Origin: Streptomyces xiamenensis
GTDB taxonomy: Bacteria; Actinomycetota; Actinomycetes; Streptomycetales; Streptomycetaceae
Assembly (NCBI RefSeq): GCF_000993785.3
Contig: NZ_CP009922.3
Span: 992,001 to 1,056,000, forward strand
Direction: 5' to 3'
DNA length: 64,000 nt
Part shown: in pieces, positions 27,075-38,358 of the stretch
How the letters are laid out: every line of letters begins with the position of its first letter
How positions within the stretch are numbered: the stretch's first letter is position 1
The notes under the pieces: generated by a model
The model's input: only the letters and a program-made list of their open reading frames with translations
Database searches by the model: none
Told to the model about the DNA's origin: nothing
Program-made: the position numbers and the translations under genes

Positions 27075-29783
27075 TCAGTGGGCGGCCGCCTCCCACGTCG
27101 GGCCCCAGCCGACCGAGACATCCAGCGGCGCCCGCAGGCTGACCGCGTTCGGCATCTGTTCACGCACGAGGGCCTCCACCGCCTCGTGTTCGCCCGGCGC
27201 GACCTCCAGCACGATTTCGTCGTGGACCTGGAGCAGCATCCGCGAGGTCAGCCGCTGCTCCGTGAGGGCCTCGTCCACCCGCAGCATCGCGATCTTCACG
27301 ATGTCCGCCGCGGTGCCCTGGATCGGGGCGTTCAGCGCCATCCGCTCGGCCATCTCGCGGCGCTGCCGGTTGGAGCTGGTGAGGTCCGGCAGATAGCGGC
27401 GGCGGCCCAGCACCGTCTCGGTGTACCCGGTGGCCCGCGCCTCGTCCACCACGCGCTGGAGGTAGTCCCGTACCCCGCCGAAGCGTTCGAAGTAGGTGTC
27501 CATCAGCTTCCGCGCCTCGTCGGGGCTGATCGACAGCTGCTGGGAGAGCCCGAAGGCAGAGAGCCCGTACGCCAGGCCGTAGCTCATCGCCTTGATCTTG
27601 CGGCGCATCTCCGCGTCCACGGCGTCCTTGCCGACGCCGAAGACCTGCGAGGCCACCGTGGTGTGCAGGTCCTCCCCGGAGGTGAAGGCCTCGATCAGCC
27701 CGGCGTCCTCCGACAGATGGGCCATCACCCGCAGTTCGATCTGGCTGTAGTCGGCGGTCAGCAGCGTCTCGAAGCCCTCGCCGACCACGAAGCCGCCGCG
27801 GATGGCGCGCCCCTCGTCCGTACGGACCGGGATGTTCTGCAGGTTGGGGTCGGTGGAGGACAGCCGGCCGGTGGCCGCCACCGTCTGCTGGAAGGTCGTG
27901 TGAATCCTGCCGTCCGAGGCGATCGTCTTGATCAGCCCCTCCACCGTGGTGCGCAGCTTCGCCTGCTCCCGGTGGCGCAGCATGATCACCGGCAGGTCGT
28001 GCTCGGTCTGCCCCGCCAGCCACGCGAGGGCGTCGGCGTCCGTGGTGAAGCCGGTCTTGGTCTTCTTCGTCTTCGGCAGGCCCAGCTCGCCGAAGAGAAC
28101 CTCCTGGAGCTGCTTGGGCGACCCGAGGTTGAACTCGTGGCCCACCGAGGCGTGCGCCTCGGTCACCGCCTGCTGCACGGCGGCGGCGAACCGCTGCTCC
28201 ATGCGCTCCAGATGGGCCCGGTCGGCGGCGATGCCGGACCGTTCCATGCGGGCGAGCAGCGCGGAGACCGGCAGCTCCAGATCGTGCAGCAGCCCGGCGG
28301 CGCCGACCTCGGTGAGCCGGCCCTCGAAGGCCGCGCCCAGGTCCAGCACGGTGCGCGCCTGGCGCATCAGGTTGTAGGCCTCGGCCTCGTCGTCGGCGCC
28401 GAACGCCAGCTGGCCGCCGTCGTCCTCCGGCTTGTCCAGCTCCCGGCCCAGGAACTCCACGCTCAGCGCGTCCAGCGCGAAGGAGCGGCGCCCCGGCTGC
28501 ACCAGGTAGGCGGCGAGCGCGGTGTCCATACCGACCCCGGCCAGGCCCCAGCCGTGCTCGGCGAACACCCGCAGCAGGCCCTTGGCGCCGTGCACCACCT
28601 TCGGGCGGTCGGCGTCGGCCAGCCAGGCGGCGAACGCCCGCTCGTCGTCGGCGTCGACAGCGGCCGGGTCGAACCAGAGCGCGGGCCCCTCACCGGTCGC
28701 CAGCGCCACGGCGCGCACCGCGCCCGCGCCCAGCTTCCAGTCGTCCAGGGTGGCCACACCCAGCCGCTGCCCGCCGTGCTCGGCAAGCCAGGCCCCCAGC
28801 TCGCCGGCCGCCGGCAGCGTGCCCTCCACGGTGACGCCCTCGGCGAGCACCGTCTCCTCGCCCTCGGCGCCCGGGTCCACCGCGAACAGCCGCTCCCGCA
28901 GGCTGGGGTTGCGGAACTCCAGGACGTCCAGCAGGACCGTCATGGCCTCGCGGTCATAGGGCGAGCGCACCAGGTCCACCGGGCCGCACTCCAGCTCCAT
29001 GTCCCGCACCAGCTCGGTCAGCTCCCGGTTCAGCCGGACCGAGTCCAGGTGCTCGCGCAGATTGGCGCCGGCCTTCCCCTTCACCTCATCCGCCCGCTCC
29101 AGCAGCTCGTCCAGCGAACCGAACTGGTGGATCCACTTGGCCGCCGTCTTCTCCCCCACCCCCGGGATGCCGGGCAGGTTGTCGGACGGGTCGCCGCGCA
29201 GGGCCGCGAAGTCCGGGTAGCGGGCCGGGGTCAGCCCGTACCGCTCCTCGACCTTCTCCGGGGTGAACCGGGTCAGCTCCGAGACGCCCTTCGTCGGATA
29301 CAGCACCGTGACCCGGTCGCTCACCAGCTGGAAGCAGTCCCGGTCACCGGTGACGATCGACACGTGGAAACCCTCGTCGGCCGCCCTGGTCGCAAGGGTG
29401 GCGATCACGTCGTCGGCCTCGAAACCGTCGACCGCGAACCGGCGCACCCGCATCGTGTCCAGCAGCTCCCCGATCAGCTCCACCTGCCCCTTGAACTCGT
29501 CGGGGGACGCCGAACGGGTCGCCTTGTAACCGTCGTAACGGTCCGAGCGCCAGGTCTTGCGCGAGACATCGAACGCCACCGCCAGATGCGTGGGCTGCTC
29601 ATCACGCAGGGTGTTCGCCAGCATGGAGGCAAAGCCGTAGATCGCGTTCGTCGGTTGCCCCACGGCCGTCGTGAAGTTCTCCGCGGGCAGCGCGAAAAAC
29701 GCGCGGTACGCCAGCGAGTGCCCGTCCAGCAGGAGCAGGCGCGGCGCCGGGGTCGTCTCGGTTTGCGATGCGTTCTCAGCCAC
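27075..29783 (-). CDS. polA: DNA polymerase I
   Basis: Repair and Okazaki-fragment polymerase of 902 residues. The N-terminal 5'-3' exonuclease domain (about 12-300) has LLLLDGHSLAYRAFFALP, DGFEADDVIATLA, VTGDRD, and the helix-hairpin-helix GIPGVGEKTAAKW. The central domain corresponds to the 3'-5' proofreading fold but lacks its metal ligands: the DxE motif reads LGVATLDDW. The polymerase domain shows motif A LTADYSQIELRVMAHL, motif B RRKIKAMSYGLAYGLSAFG and motif C LQVHDEIVLEV. GTG 29783 (VAENASQTE) is chosen because GGAGG lies 8 nt upstream; the frame stays open further upstream without support. It is divergent from the molybdoenzyme gene. Confidence 0.98.
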   Translation of the reverse strand: MAENASQTETTPAPRLLLLDGHSLAYRAFFALPAENFTTAVGQPTNAIYGFASMLANTLRDEQPTHLAVAFDVSRKTWRSDRYDGYKATRSASPDEFKGQVELIGELLDTMRVRRFAVDGFEADDVIATLATRAADEGFHVSIVTGDRDCFQLVSDRVTVLYPTKGVSELTRFTPEKVEERYGLTPARYPDFAALRGDPSDNLPGIPGVGEKTAAKWIHQFGSLDELLERADEVKGKAGANLREHLDSVRLNRELTELVRDMELECGPVDLVRSPYDREAMTVLLDVLEFRNPSLRERLFAVDPGAEGEETVLAEGVTVEGTLPAAGELGAWLAEHGGQRLGVATLDDWKLGAGAVRAVALATGEGPALWFDPAAVDADDERAFAAWLADADRPKVVHGAKGLLRVFAEHGWGLAGVGMDTALAAYLVQPGRRSFALDALSVEFLGRELDKPEDDGGQLAFGADDEAEAYNLMRQARTVLDLGAAFEGRLTEVGAAGLLHDLELPVSALLARMERSGIAADRAHLERMEQRFAAAVQQAVTEAHASVGHEFNLGSPKQLQEVLFGELGLPKTKKTKTGFTTDADALAWLAGQTEHDLPVIMLRHREQAKLRTTVEGLIKTIASDGRIHTTFQQTVAATGRLSSTDPNLQNIPVRTDEGRAIRGGFVVGEGFETLLTADYSQIELRVMAHLSEDAGLIEAFTSGEDLHTTVASQVFGVGKDAVDAEMRRKIKAMSYGLAYGLSAFGLSQQLSISPDEARKLMDTYFERFGGVRDYLQRVVDEARATGYTETVLGRRRYLPDLTSSNRQRREMAERMALNAPIQGTAADIVKIAMLRVDEALTEQRLTSRMLLQVHDEIVLEVAPGEHEAVEALVREQMPNAVSLRAPLDVSVGWGPTWEAAAH

Positions 29784-29947
29784 ACAGCGATCCTCCCACG
29801 GACCACTGACAGTCCCCGCCTGCGACGACATCCGCCCTGTGCACCCCGCGCGGCCCCGCACGGTGCCCGCCGCCGCCCGGCATGGCACGATCATGTCCGA
29901 CCCCGTACCGAGCCGTCACCCGCCGTCAAGGTCAAGGGAGCCGCCCC

Positions 29948-32239
<2,292 letters not shown>

Positions 32240-32318
32240 TACAACGCTGTACGGACCACCGTCCCGTCATGTCACGACCCACGCGCCACAAGCGACGCAC
32301 GATCGGAGCCGTACCGCC

Positions 32319-32816
32319 ATGACCGACCAGACCACCAGCACCCGGTTCCCGCACGAGACCATCGAGCAGTGGGCCGGCCTGGGCTTCGACCTGCCCCGGC
32401 TGTTCTCCGCCGGCGCCCTCGGGGAACGCATGGGCGTGCGCGTCCTGGAGGCCGCCCCCGCCAAGGTCGTCGGCACCCTCCCCGTGGAGGGCAACACCCA
32501 GCCCTACGGGCTGCTGCACGGCGGCGCCTCCGCCGTACTCGCCGAAACCCTCGGCTCGGTCGGCGCCATGCTGCACGGCGGCCCGCAGAAGATCGCCGTC
32601 GGCGTCGACCTCAACTGCACCCACCACCGCGCCGTACGCTCGGGCATCATCACCGGCACCGCCGCCCCCGTGCACGCCGGACGCACCTCGGCCACCTACG
32701 AGATCGTCATCACCGACGACAGCGGCAAGCGGGTGTGCACCGCACGCCTCACCTGCGCCCTGCGCCCCGCCGCACCCCACGGCAACGCGGACGCCGCGGG
32801 CCCCGCCTCCCACTGA
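32319..32816 (+). CDS. PaaI-type hotdog-fold thioesterase
   Basis: A 165-residue protein of the hotdog-fold acyl-CoA thioesterase family (PaaI/YdiI-like). The hallmark GLLHGGASAVLAETLGS carries the HGG and the catalytic acidic residue, followed by VGVDLNCTHHRAVRSGII and GRTSATYEIVITDDSGKRVCTARLTC. Such enzymes hydrolyse aromatic or short acyl-CoA thioesters, for example DHNA-CoA in menaquinone synthesis or phenylacetyl-CoA intermediates. The substrate here is not apparent. ATG 32319 has GGAG 10 nt upstream. It follows the molybdoenzyme gene on the same strand and converges on livF with 37 bp between the stops. Confidence 0.92.
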   Translation: MTDQTTSTRFPHETIEQWAGLGFDLPRLFSAGALGERMGVRVLEAAPAKVVGTLPVEGNTQPYGLLHGGASAVLAETLGSVGAMLHGGPQKIAVGVDLNCTHHRAVRSGIITGTAAPVHAGRTSATYEIVITDDSGKRVCTARLTCALRPAAPHGNADAAGPASH

Positions 32817-32853
32817 ACGGGAAGGCGGGGCCCGGCGCATCGGGGGGCGGCCG

Positions 32854-33624
32854 CTACTCGGCGGCCTCCCCCAGATACGCCGCCCGCACCCGCGGGTGCG
32901 ACAACAGCTCGGACGCCTCGTCCGACATCACCACCGCACCCGTCTCCAGCACATAGCCGCGGTCGGCCAGTTGCAGCGCCTGCGAGGCGTTCTGCTCCAC
33001 CAGCAGCAGCGTCGTGCCCTGCTCGTTGATCTCCCGCAGGATGTCGAAGATCTGCTGCACGATCAGCGGCGCCAGACCCATCGACGGCTCGTCCAGCAGC
33101 AGCAGCTCCGGCTTGCCCATCAGGGCCCGCCCGATCGCCAGCATCTGCTGCTCACCGCCGGACAGCGTCCCCGCCACCTGCTTGCGGCGCTCCGCCAGCC
33201 GCGGGAACAGCGTGAACACCCGGTCCAGGTCCGCCGGATCGGGGCGGCGCAGCCGGTACGCGCCCATCTGCAGGTTCTCCAGCACCGTCATCCGGGCGAA
33301 CACCCGCCGGCCCTCCGGCACATGGCCGATGCCGAACTTCACCAGCTCGTGCGAGGGGATGCCGTCCACCCGCTCCCCGCGCAGCACCACCTCACCCGAA
33401 CGCGGCTTCAGCATCCCCGAGGCGGTCTTCAGCGTCGTCGACTTACCCGCGCCGTTCGCGCCCAGCAGGGCGACGACCTCACCCTCGGCCACCGTCAGCT
33501 CGACACCCTTGAGCGCCTCGATCGCACCGTAGAACACATGCAGATCGCGCAGCTCAAGCAGCGCCGGCGCCGGTGCGTCCGTCGTGGGACCCCCCGCGGG
33601 GTCCTTCTCCAGCTGCGTACTCAT
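32854..33624 (-). CDS. livF: Branched-chain amino acid ABC transporter ATP-binding protein LivF
   Basis: Second ATPase of a high-affinity branched-chain amino acid-type importer, 256 residues. Walker A is LLGANGAGKST, the Q-loop region is IGHVPEGRRVFARMTV, the signature LSGGEQQMLAIGRAL, and Walker B LLLLDEPSMGLAPL, followed by the LivF-typical EINEQGTTLLLVEQN. ATG 33624 is chosen: AGGTGAAGGG precedes it, and the in-frame frame extension upstream overlaps livG. It is the last gene of the livKHMGF operon, starting 7 bp after the livG stop. Confidence 0.96.
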   Translation of the reverse strand: MSTQLEKDPAGGPTTDAPAPALLELRDLHVFYGAIEALKGVELTVAEGEVVALLGANGAGKSTTLKTASGMLKPRSGEVVLRGERVDGIPSHELVKFGIGHVPEGRRVFARMTVLENLQMGAYRLRRPDPADLDRVFTLFPRLAERRKQVAGTLSGGEQQMLAIGRALMGKPELLLLDEPSMGLAPLIVQQIFDILREINEQGTTLLLVEQNASQALQLADRGYVLETGAVVMSDEASELLSHPRVRAAYLGEAAE

Positions 33625-33631
33625 GCGCCCT

Positions 33632-34540
33632 TCACCTCTCACCCTCGGCCACATCGCCCTCGGACTCCGCCTGCGCGGCCACCACATCGGCCACCGCCGC
33701 CGCGTCCTCCTCCGCCGACGCGCCCAGATACGCCTCGATCACGGCCGGATCCCGCTGCACCTGCGCCGGCGTGCCCTCGGCGATCTTCTTGCCGAAGTTC
33801 AGCACCACCACCCGGTCCGCCACCGACATCACCAGCCGCATGTCGTGCTCGATCAGCAGCACGCTCACGCCCAGATCGGTGTTGATCCGGCGGATCAGAT
33901 CCTCCAGATCCCGCTTCTCGGTCGGGTTCGTACCCGCCGCCGGCTCATCCAGCAGCAACAGCTCCGGATCGGTCGCCAGCCCCCGTGCGATCTCCAAACG
34001 CCGCTGCTCGCCGTAACTCAACGAGGACGCCAGCTCGTTCAGCCGGCCCTCCAGACCCACGAACGACAGCACCTCGTGCGCGCGCCGGTCGCTCTCCCGC
34101 TCCGCACGCCGGGCGTGCGGCAGCCCCAGCATGATCGACAGGGCATCCGTCTTCTGCCGCGTCTCGACCGCGATCTTCACGTTCTCCAGCGCCGTCAGCG
34201 CCCCGAACAGCCGGATGTTCTGGAACGTGCGCGACACCCCGCGCCGCGACACCAGATGCGGCTTGCAGCCCCGCAACTCGTGCCGGCCGCCGCCGCGCGG
34301 CAGAAAGCCGATCGAACCCTCCTGCGGGATGTACGCGCCGGTCAGCGAGTTGAAGAACGACGTCTTGCCCGCGCCGTTCGGCCCGATGATCGCCAGGATC
34401 TCCCCGCGGCCCATCGACAGCGCCACATCGTTCAGGCTCGTCAGCCCCCCGAACCGCAGGGTGACACCCGAAACCTCCAGCACATTCTCCGCGGCCACCT
34501 CGGGCCGCGTCTCCTGGATCCGCTCCGCCGCGGCCATCAC
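33632..34540 (-). CDS. livG: Branched-chain amino acid ABC transporter ATP-binding protein LivG
   Basis: First ATPase of the Liv importer, about 302 residues. Walker A IIGPNGAGKTSFFNSLTG, the LivG-specific SRTFQNIRLFGALTALENV, signature LSYGEQRRLEIARGL, Walker B LLLLDEPAAGTNPTE and switch-His segment VLLIEHDMRLVMSVADRVVVLNFG-type region are all present. The C-terminus has an alanine- and glutamate-rich extension (about 275-302). The start is either GTG 34540 (GGAGG at 7 nt, 4-nt GTGA overlap with the livM stop) or the adjacent ATG 34537. Both imply translational coupling to livM. Confidence 0.95.
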   Translation of the reverse strand: MMAAAERIQETRPEVAAENVLEVSGVTLRFGGLTSLNDVALSMGRGEILAIIGPNGAGKTSFFNSLTGAYIPQEGSIGFLPRGGGRHELRGCKPHLVSRRGVSRTFQNIRLFGALTALENVKIAVETRQKTDALSIMLGLPHARRAERESDRRAHEVLSFVGLEGRLNELASSLSYGEQRRLEIARGLATDPELLLLDEPAAGTNPTEKRDLEDLIRRINTDLGVSVLLIEHDMRLVMSVADRVVVLNFGKKIAEGTPAQVQRDPAVIEAYLGASAEEDAAAVADVVAAQAESEGDVAEGER

Positions 34541-35880
34541 GCCTTCACCTCCGCCAGCTGGAGCTCACGCTGTCTGCGCTTGGACGGCAGCAGACCCTGC
34601 GGCCGGTAGATCATCATGATCACCAGCAGCGCGCCCAGATACATGAAACGGTCCTGCGGATCCACCGAATCGCGCAGGAACTCCGGCAGCCACACCAGCA
34701 GCGCCGCTCCCGCGAGCACACCCGGCACCGAGCCCATGCCACCGAAGATGACGTACGCCAGAACCAGGATCGACATCAGCAGCACGAAGTTCTCCGGCGA
34801 GATGTACGCCACCTTGCTCGCGTACACCACCCCGGCCACACCCGAGGTCGACGCCCCGATGCCGAACGCCAGCAGCTTCATCCGCACCGTGTTCACACCG
34901 GTCGCGGCCGCCGCCACCTCGTCCTCGCGGATCGCCGTCCAGGCCCGGCCCACCCGCGAGTGCTCGAGCCGCAGGAACAGGAAGATGATCACCACGATGA
35001 AACCGAGCAGCAGCCAGTAGTACGGCTTCGGGTCCAGACCCCACTCGAAACGCCAGAACCCCAGATCGATCACGAACCGCTCCGACATCCGCGCACCGCG
35101 CGAACCACCGGTGAAATCCGTCCAGTTACGGGCCGCCAGGTACACGATCTCGTGGAAGCCCAGCGTCACGATCGCCAGATAGTCACCCCGCAGCCGCAGC
35201 GTCGGTGCCCCCAGGAGCACCCCCGCCAGCAGACACGTCACGATCGCGATCGGGATCACCAGAAAGGTGTTCAGCACCATCGGCGGCTCGACCGGCAGCG
35301 AACCCGTCCAGTACGCGGCGGAGTAGGCCCCGATGGCGAAGAACGCCACAAAGCCCAGATCCAGCATGCCCGCCCAGCCGATCACCACGTTCAGGCCGAT
35401 CGCCAGCAGCACGAAGATGGCGATCTGGTCCACCATCACCTGCTGCCAGTACGTCGACACCCACAACGGCAGCGCGATCAGAACGATCAGCAGCACACCC
35501 CCGCCGCCGTACCGCAGCCGCGGATCGCCCTGCCACACCCCGCGCACCCGCGCCACCGGCGGCGAGACCTGGTCCCGCAATGACGTCCAGGCGCCGTTCA
35601 CCGGCGCGCTCAGGAACTCCCGGATCAGCCACACACCCACGCACAGCGCCAGCCAGATCCAGATCCCGGAACCGGTGAAGTTCTCCCCCAGCGCGTAGAA
35701 GATGTCCGTCGAGGTGCCCTGCACCCCGGTCACCTGCGCGCCGACCACCGCCAGCACCAGCAGCGCACCCAGCCGCTTCCAGCGCGGCTCCTGATACCAG
35801 CGCACCTGCCGCAGCTTCGCGGCGGAGGGCATCCGCTCCCCGCCGGAACCCCTGCCCTTCGTTTCCTTCACCGTGCTCAT
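34537..35880 (-). CDS. livM: Branched-chain amino acid ABC transporter permease LivM
   Basis: Integral membrane permease of 447 residues. An N-terminal extension of about 130 residues (two extra hydrophobic segments, GALLVLAVVGAQVTG and IWIWLALCVGVWLI) precedes the conserved LivM core. The core shows IFVLLAIGLNVVIGWAGMLDLGFVAFFAIGAY-type helices, APTLRLRGDYLAIVTLGFHEIV, the coupling segment GRAWTAIREDEVAAAATGVNT, and VFGGMGS-like loop YVIFGGMGSVPGVL. The length is larger than E. coli LivM (425) by a modest margin. ATG 35880 overlaps the livH TGA by 4 nt (ATGA), and its own stop overlaps the livG start. Confidence 0.95.
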   Translation of the reverse strand: MSTVKETKGRGSGGERMPSAAKLRQVRWYQEPRWKRLGALLVLAVVGAQVTGVQGTSTDIFYALGENFTGSGIWIWLALCVGVWLIREFLSAPVNGAWTSLRDQVSPPVARVRGVWQGDPRLRYGGGGVLLIVLIALPLWVSTYWQQVMVDQIAIFVLLAIGLNVVIGWAGMLDLGFVAFFAIGAYSAAYWTGSLPVEPPMVLNTFLVIPIAIVTCLLAGVLLGAPTLRLRGDYLAIVTLGFHEIVYLAARNWTDFTGGSRGARMSERFVIDLGFWRFEWGLDPKPYYWLLLGFIVVIIFLFLRLEHSRVGRAWTAIREDEVAAAATGVNTVRMKLLAFGIGASTSGVAGVVYASKVAYISPENFVLLMSILVLAYVIFGGMGSVPGVLAGAALLVWLPEFLRDSVDPQDRFMYLGALLVIMMIYRPQGLLPSKRRQRELQLAEVKA

Positions 35881-36800
35881 GCCGTCCTCGCCACCCGCTC
35901 GCCCAGAATTCCGGTCGGACGGAACATCAGCACCGCCACCAACACCGCGAACGCCCCGACGTAACGCCAGGAATCGCCCCAGATCTCCACCGTCATGGCC
36001 TCAACCACGCCCAGCAGCAGACCACCGAGCATCGCCCCGCGCACATTGCCGATACCCCCCAGCACCGCCGCGGCGAACGCCGTGATGCCCGGCAGGAAGC
36101 CCATCGTGTACCAGACCTGCGTCGTCGTCCCGTACAGGAAGCCGGCCACACCACCCATCAGGCCGCCCAGCACGAAGGTCCGCGACACCACGCGGTCGAT
36201 GTTCACCCCCATCAGCGACGCGACCTCCGGGTCCTGCGCCACCGCCCGGATACCCGACCCCAGCTTGGTGCGATTCACCACGAAGTCCACCAGGATCAGC
36301 ATCAGCACCGCCGACGCGACCACCAGCGCCTGCGTCACATTGATCGGCGTGCCGAACAGCGTGAACAGCGTCTTGTTCTCGTACATCGTCGGCATCCGCG
36401 CCGCGTTGCGGCCGAACACCTTCCCCGCCAGGTTGTAGATGAAAAACGACGCACCGATCGCGGTGATCAGGAACACCAGCCGCGGCGCGCCCCGTCGGCG
36501 CAACGGGCGATACGCCACCCGTTCCAGACCGAACGCCACACCGCCACCGATCAACGCCCCCGCCGCGATGCCGAGCAGCACATAACCCACCGACTGGATC
36601 CCACTGGGATCGGCGGCCGGAACCACGATCGTCAAAATGATGAGTCCGCCGAAACCGCCGGACATGAACACTTCGCTGTGCGCGAAGTTGAGAAGCTGAA
36701 GAACACCGTAAACAAGGGTGTAACCAATGGCGATGACGGCATAGAGCGAGCCGAGCACCACCCCGAGGACGAGAACGTCCCAGAAATCCTGGAGGGACAT
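35877..36800 (-). CDS. livH: Branched-chain amino acid ABC transporter permease LivH
   Basis: Permease partner of LivM, 307 residues, about eight membrane helices. Motifs: VLGSLYAVIAIGYTLVYGVLQ, NFAHSEVFMSGGF, the coupling helix GIRAVAQDPEVASLMGVNID and FAAAVLGGIGNVRGAMLGGL. ATG 36800 (MSLQDFWDVLV) is chosen; GGAAG lies about 8 nt upstream and the earlier open frame is not LivH-like. The first 40 codons use more A/T-ending codons than the rest, which may ease ribosome loading after the long livK-livH gap. It overlaps livM by 4 nt. Confidence 0.95.
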   Translation of the reverse strand: MSLQDFWDVLVLGVVLGSLYAVIAIGYTLVYGVLQLLNFAHSEVFMSGGFGGLIILTIVVPAADPSGIQSVGYVLLGIAAGALIGGGVAFGLERVAYRPLRRRGAPRLVFLITAIGASFFIYNLAGKVFGRNAARMPTMYENKTLFTLFGTPINVTQALVVASAVLMLILVDFVVNRTKLGSGIRAVAQDPEVASLMGVNIDRVVSRTFVLGGLMGGVAGFLYGTTTQVWYTMGFLPGITAFAAAVLGGIGNVRGAMLGGLLLGVVEAMTVEIWGDSWRYVGAFAVLVAVLMFRPTGILGERVARTA

Positions 36801-36836
36801 GGAGCTGACTTCCTTGTGGGAACGGAGACAAAGCGA

Positions 36837-36866
36837 GCGGGGCGCGATGAGAACACCGCGCCCCGC
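36837..36866 (-). terminator. Intra-operon hairpin between livK and livH
   Basis: Perfect 10-bp GC stem (GCGGGGCGCG / CGCGCCCCGC) with a 10-nt loop in the 100-bp gap between livK stop and livH start. Similar hairpins after binding-protein genes act as partial terminators or 3'-end stabilisers, so that the binding protein is made in excess of the permeases. Confidence 0.6.
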
Positions 36867-36900
36867 CAAGAGACTGGGAAAGCGACGGAATCCCGCCGAA

Positions 36901-38085
36901 TCAGCCGCCGGTCAACTCCTCGATCGGCCCCAGGTACTCGATGCCGTCACCCTCCACCTGGTAGATGAAGATGGCATCGTTCGTGAACTCACCCGTCTCG
37001 TCGAACTCGAAGGTCTTCGTCAGCCCCTCGTACGAACCGGTCGCGACCGCCTGGTACACCGACTCACGGTTCGCGTCCGCACCCAGCTCCGCGATCGCGC
37101 CGATGATCATCTGCGCCACGTCGTACGACTCGGCCGAGTACGTACCCGGCGGCTGGTTGAACGCCGTCTGGTACCGCTCGGCGAAGTCGACCGTCGCCGC
37201 CTCGGCCGTGGCGTCCGTGCACGGGCATGTCAGGTACCACTGGTCCGAGGCCGAACCCGCCAGCGAGATGAACTGCACGTCATTGCTGCCGTCGCCCGAG
37301 ACGCCGATGCCGTCGAAACCGGCCGACTCCAGGCTGACCGCGAACGGACCGAGCGCCTCGTAGTAACCCGCGTAGATCATGGCGTCCGCACCGGACTGCA
37401 CCACGTTGCGCGCGGCACCGCTGTAGTCCGGGGTGTCGGCCGGAACACTCGCGCGCTCCACCTCAATGCCCAGCTCCGTCAGCGATTCCACCGCGACATC
37501 GGAAAGGCCCTCACCGTACGGCGACACGTCGTCGACGACGATGACCTTCTCCACGCCGTCCTGCGCCGCCAGGAACTGCGCCATGCCCGCGCCCTGCGCG
37601 TTGTCATTGGGAACGGCCCGCAGGAACGTCGGGAAACCCTGCTCGGTCAGCGTCGGGTTCGTCGCCGACGAGGAGGCGGCCAGCAGGCCGGCCTCGCCGT
37701 ACAGCGGCGCCGCCACCTCGGCCGGGCCCGAGAACGCGGGGCCGATCGCGGCGATCACATCGGAATCGTCGATGACCAGCTGCGCCGCGGCCGAGGACTG
37801 ACCCGGCTCACCGCGGTCGTCCGTGGCCACGTACTCCAGGGTGAAGTCGTAGTCGCCCGAGGCGTTCGCCTCGTCGATGGCCAGCTGGATACCGTTCTGC
37901 ATGTTCTCGCCCAGGGCGACGTTCTTGCCGGAGAGCGGCCCCTGAAAGGCGATCTTGTACGTCGTACCGCCGCCGCCTCCGCCACCGCCGCCGTCACTGC
38001 CGCCATCGTCGCTGCCGCACGCGGTGAGCGCGAGCGCGCCGATGGCGACAGGTATCGCCAGCTTCACGATGGATCTGTTGAGCAC
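36901..38085 (-). CDS. livK: Branched-chain amino acid ABC transporter substrate-binding lipoprotein
   Basis: Extracytoplasmic binding protein of 394 residues, first gene of the livKHMGF operon. GTG 38085 is chosen (AGGGGG upstream); the signal sequence ends in a lipobox LALTAC-GS, so Cys becomes lipid-modified and membrane-anchored. A glycine-rich linker (SDGG and a run of nine G) precedes the type I periplasmic-binding fold: YKIAFQGPLSGKNVALGENMQ, NGIQLAIDEANASG, AAIGPAFSGPAEVAA, VVDDVSPYGEGLSDVA. The true ligand could be Leu/Ile/Val, another amino acid or an amide, since this family is broad. A Crp-like palindrome lies 126 bp upstream. Confidence 0.95.
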   Translation of the reverse strand: MLNRSIVKLAIPVAIGALALTACGSDDGGSDGGGGGGGGGTTYKIAFQGPLSGKNVALGENMQNGIQLAIDEANASGDYDFTLEYVATDDRGEPGQSSAAAQLVIDDSDVIAAIGPAFSGPAEVAAPLYGEAGLLAASSSATNPTLTEQGFPTFLRAVPNDNAQGAGMAQFLAAQDGVEKVIVVDDVSPYGEGLSDVAVESLTELGIEVERASVPADTPDYSGAARNVVQSGADAMIYAGYYEALGPFAVSLESAGFDGIGVSGDGSNDVQFISLAGSASDQWYLTCPCTDATAEAATVDFAERYQTAFNQPPGTYSAESYDVAQMIIGAIAELGADANRESVYQAVATGSYEGLTKTFEFDETGEFTNDAIFIYQVEGDGIEYLGPIEELTGG

Positions 38086-38210
38086 GAGGAAACCCCCTGG
38101 AGGCAGCCACAAGATCTATATGAACGCCCTACGACATCCGCATGGCGTGTGCGGAATCTATTGCCCAGGTATACGGCGCAGATAGACAGCCGACACAGAT
38201 GTGACCGCCT

Positions 38211-38226
38211 CGTGATGTGCGTCACG
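38211..38226. promoter_or_regulatory. Crp-like binding site upstream of livK
   Basis: CGTGATGTGCGTCACG has perfect 5-bp arms (CGTGA / TCACG) around a 6-nt centre and fits GTG-N6-GNCAC, the motif I recall as reported for Streptomyces Crp. It lies about 126 bp upstream of livK; the gene on its other side (pdtaR) is transcribed toward it, so livK is the only sensible target. Confidence 0.5.
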
Positions 38227-38305
38227 CGTCGGAAACAGAACACTGCTTACCGCTGAGCGAACATTCCAGCCAACCCATGACGCCACCCCCGAAGGAGCAA
38301 CAACA

Positions 38306-38340
38306 TGGGGAAGCCGGGCAAAATTTGCCCGGCTTCCCCA
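38306..38340 (-). terminator. 17-bp hairpin terminator after the ANTAR regulator gene
   Basis: Near-perfect palindrome with 17-nt arms (TGGGGAAGCCGGGCAAA and complement) around a single central base; the real loop would be the central A/T bases. It starts 19 bp after the stop of the response regulator gene and separates it from the livK control region. Confidence 0.8.
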
Positions 38341-38358
38341 TCCACCCTCAGCTCAAAC

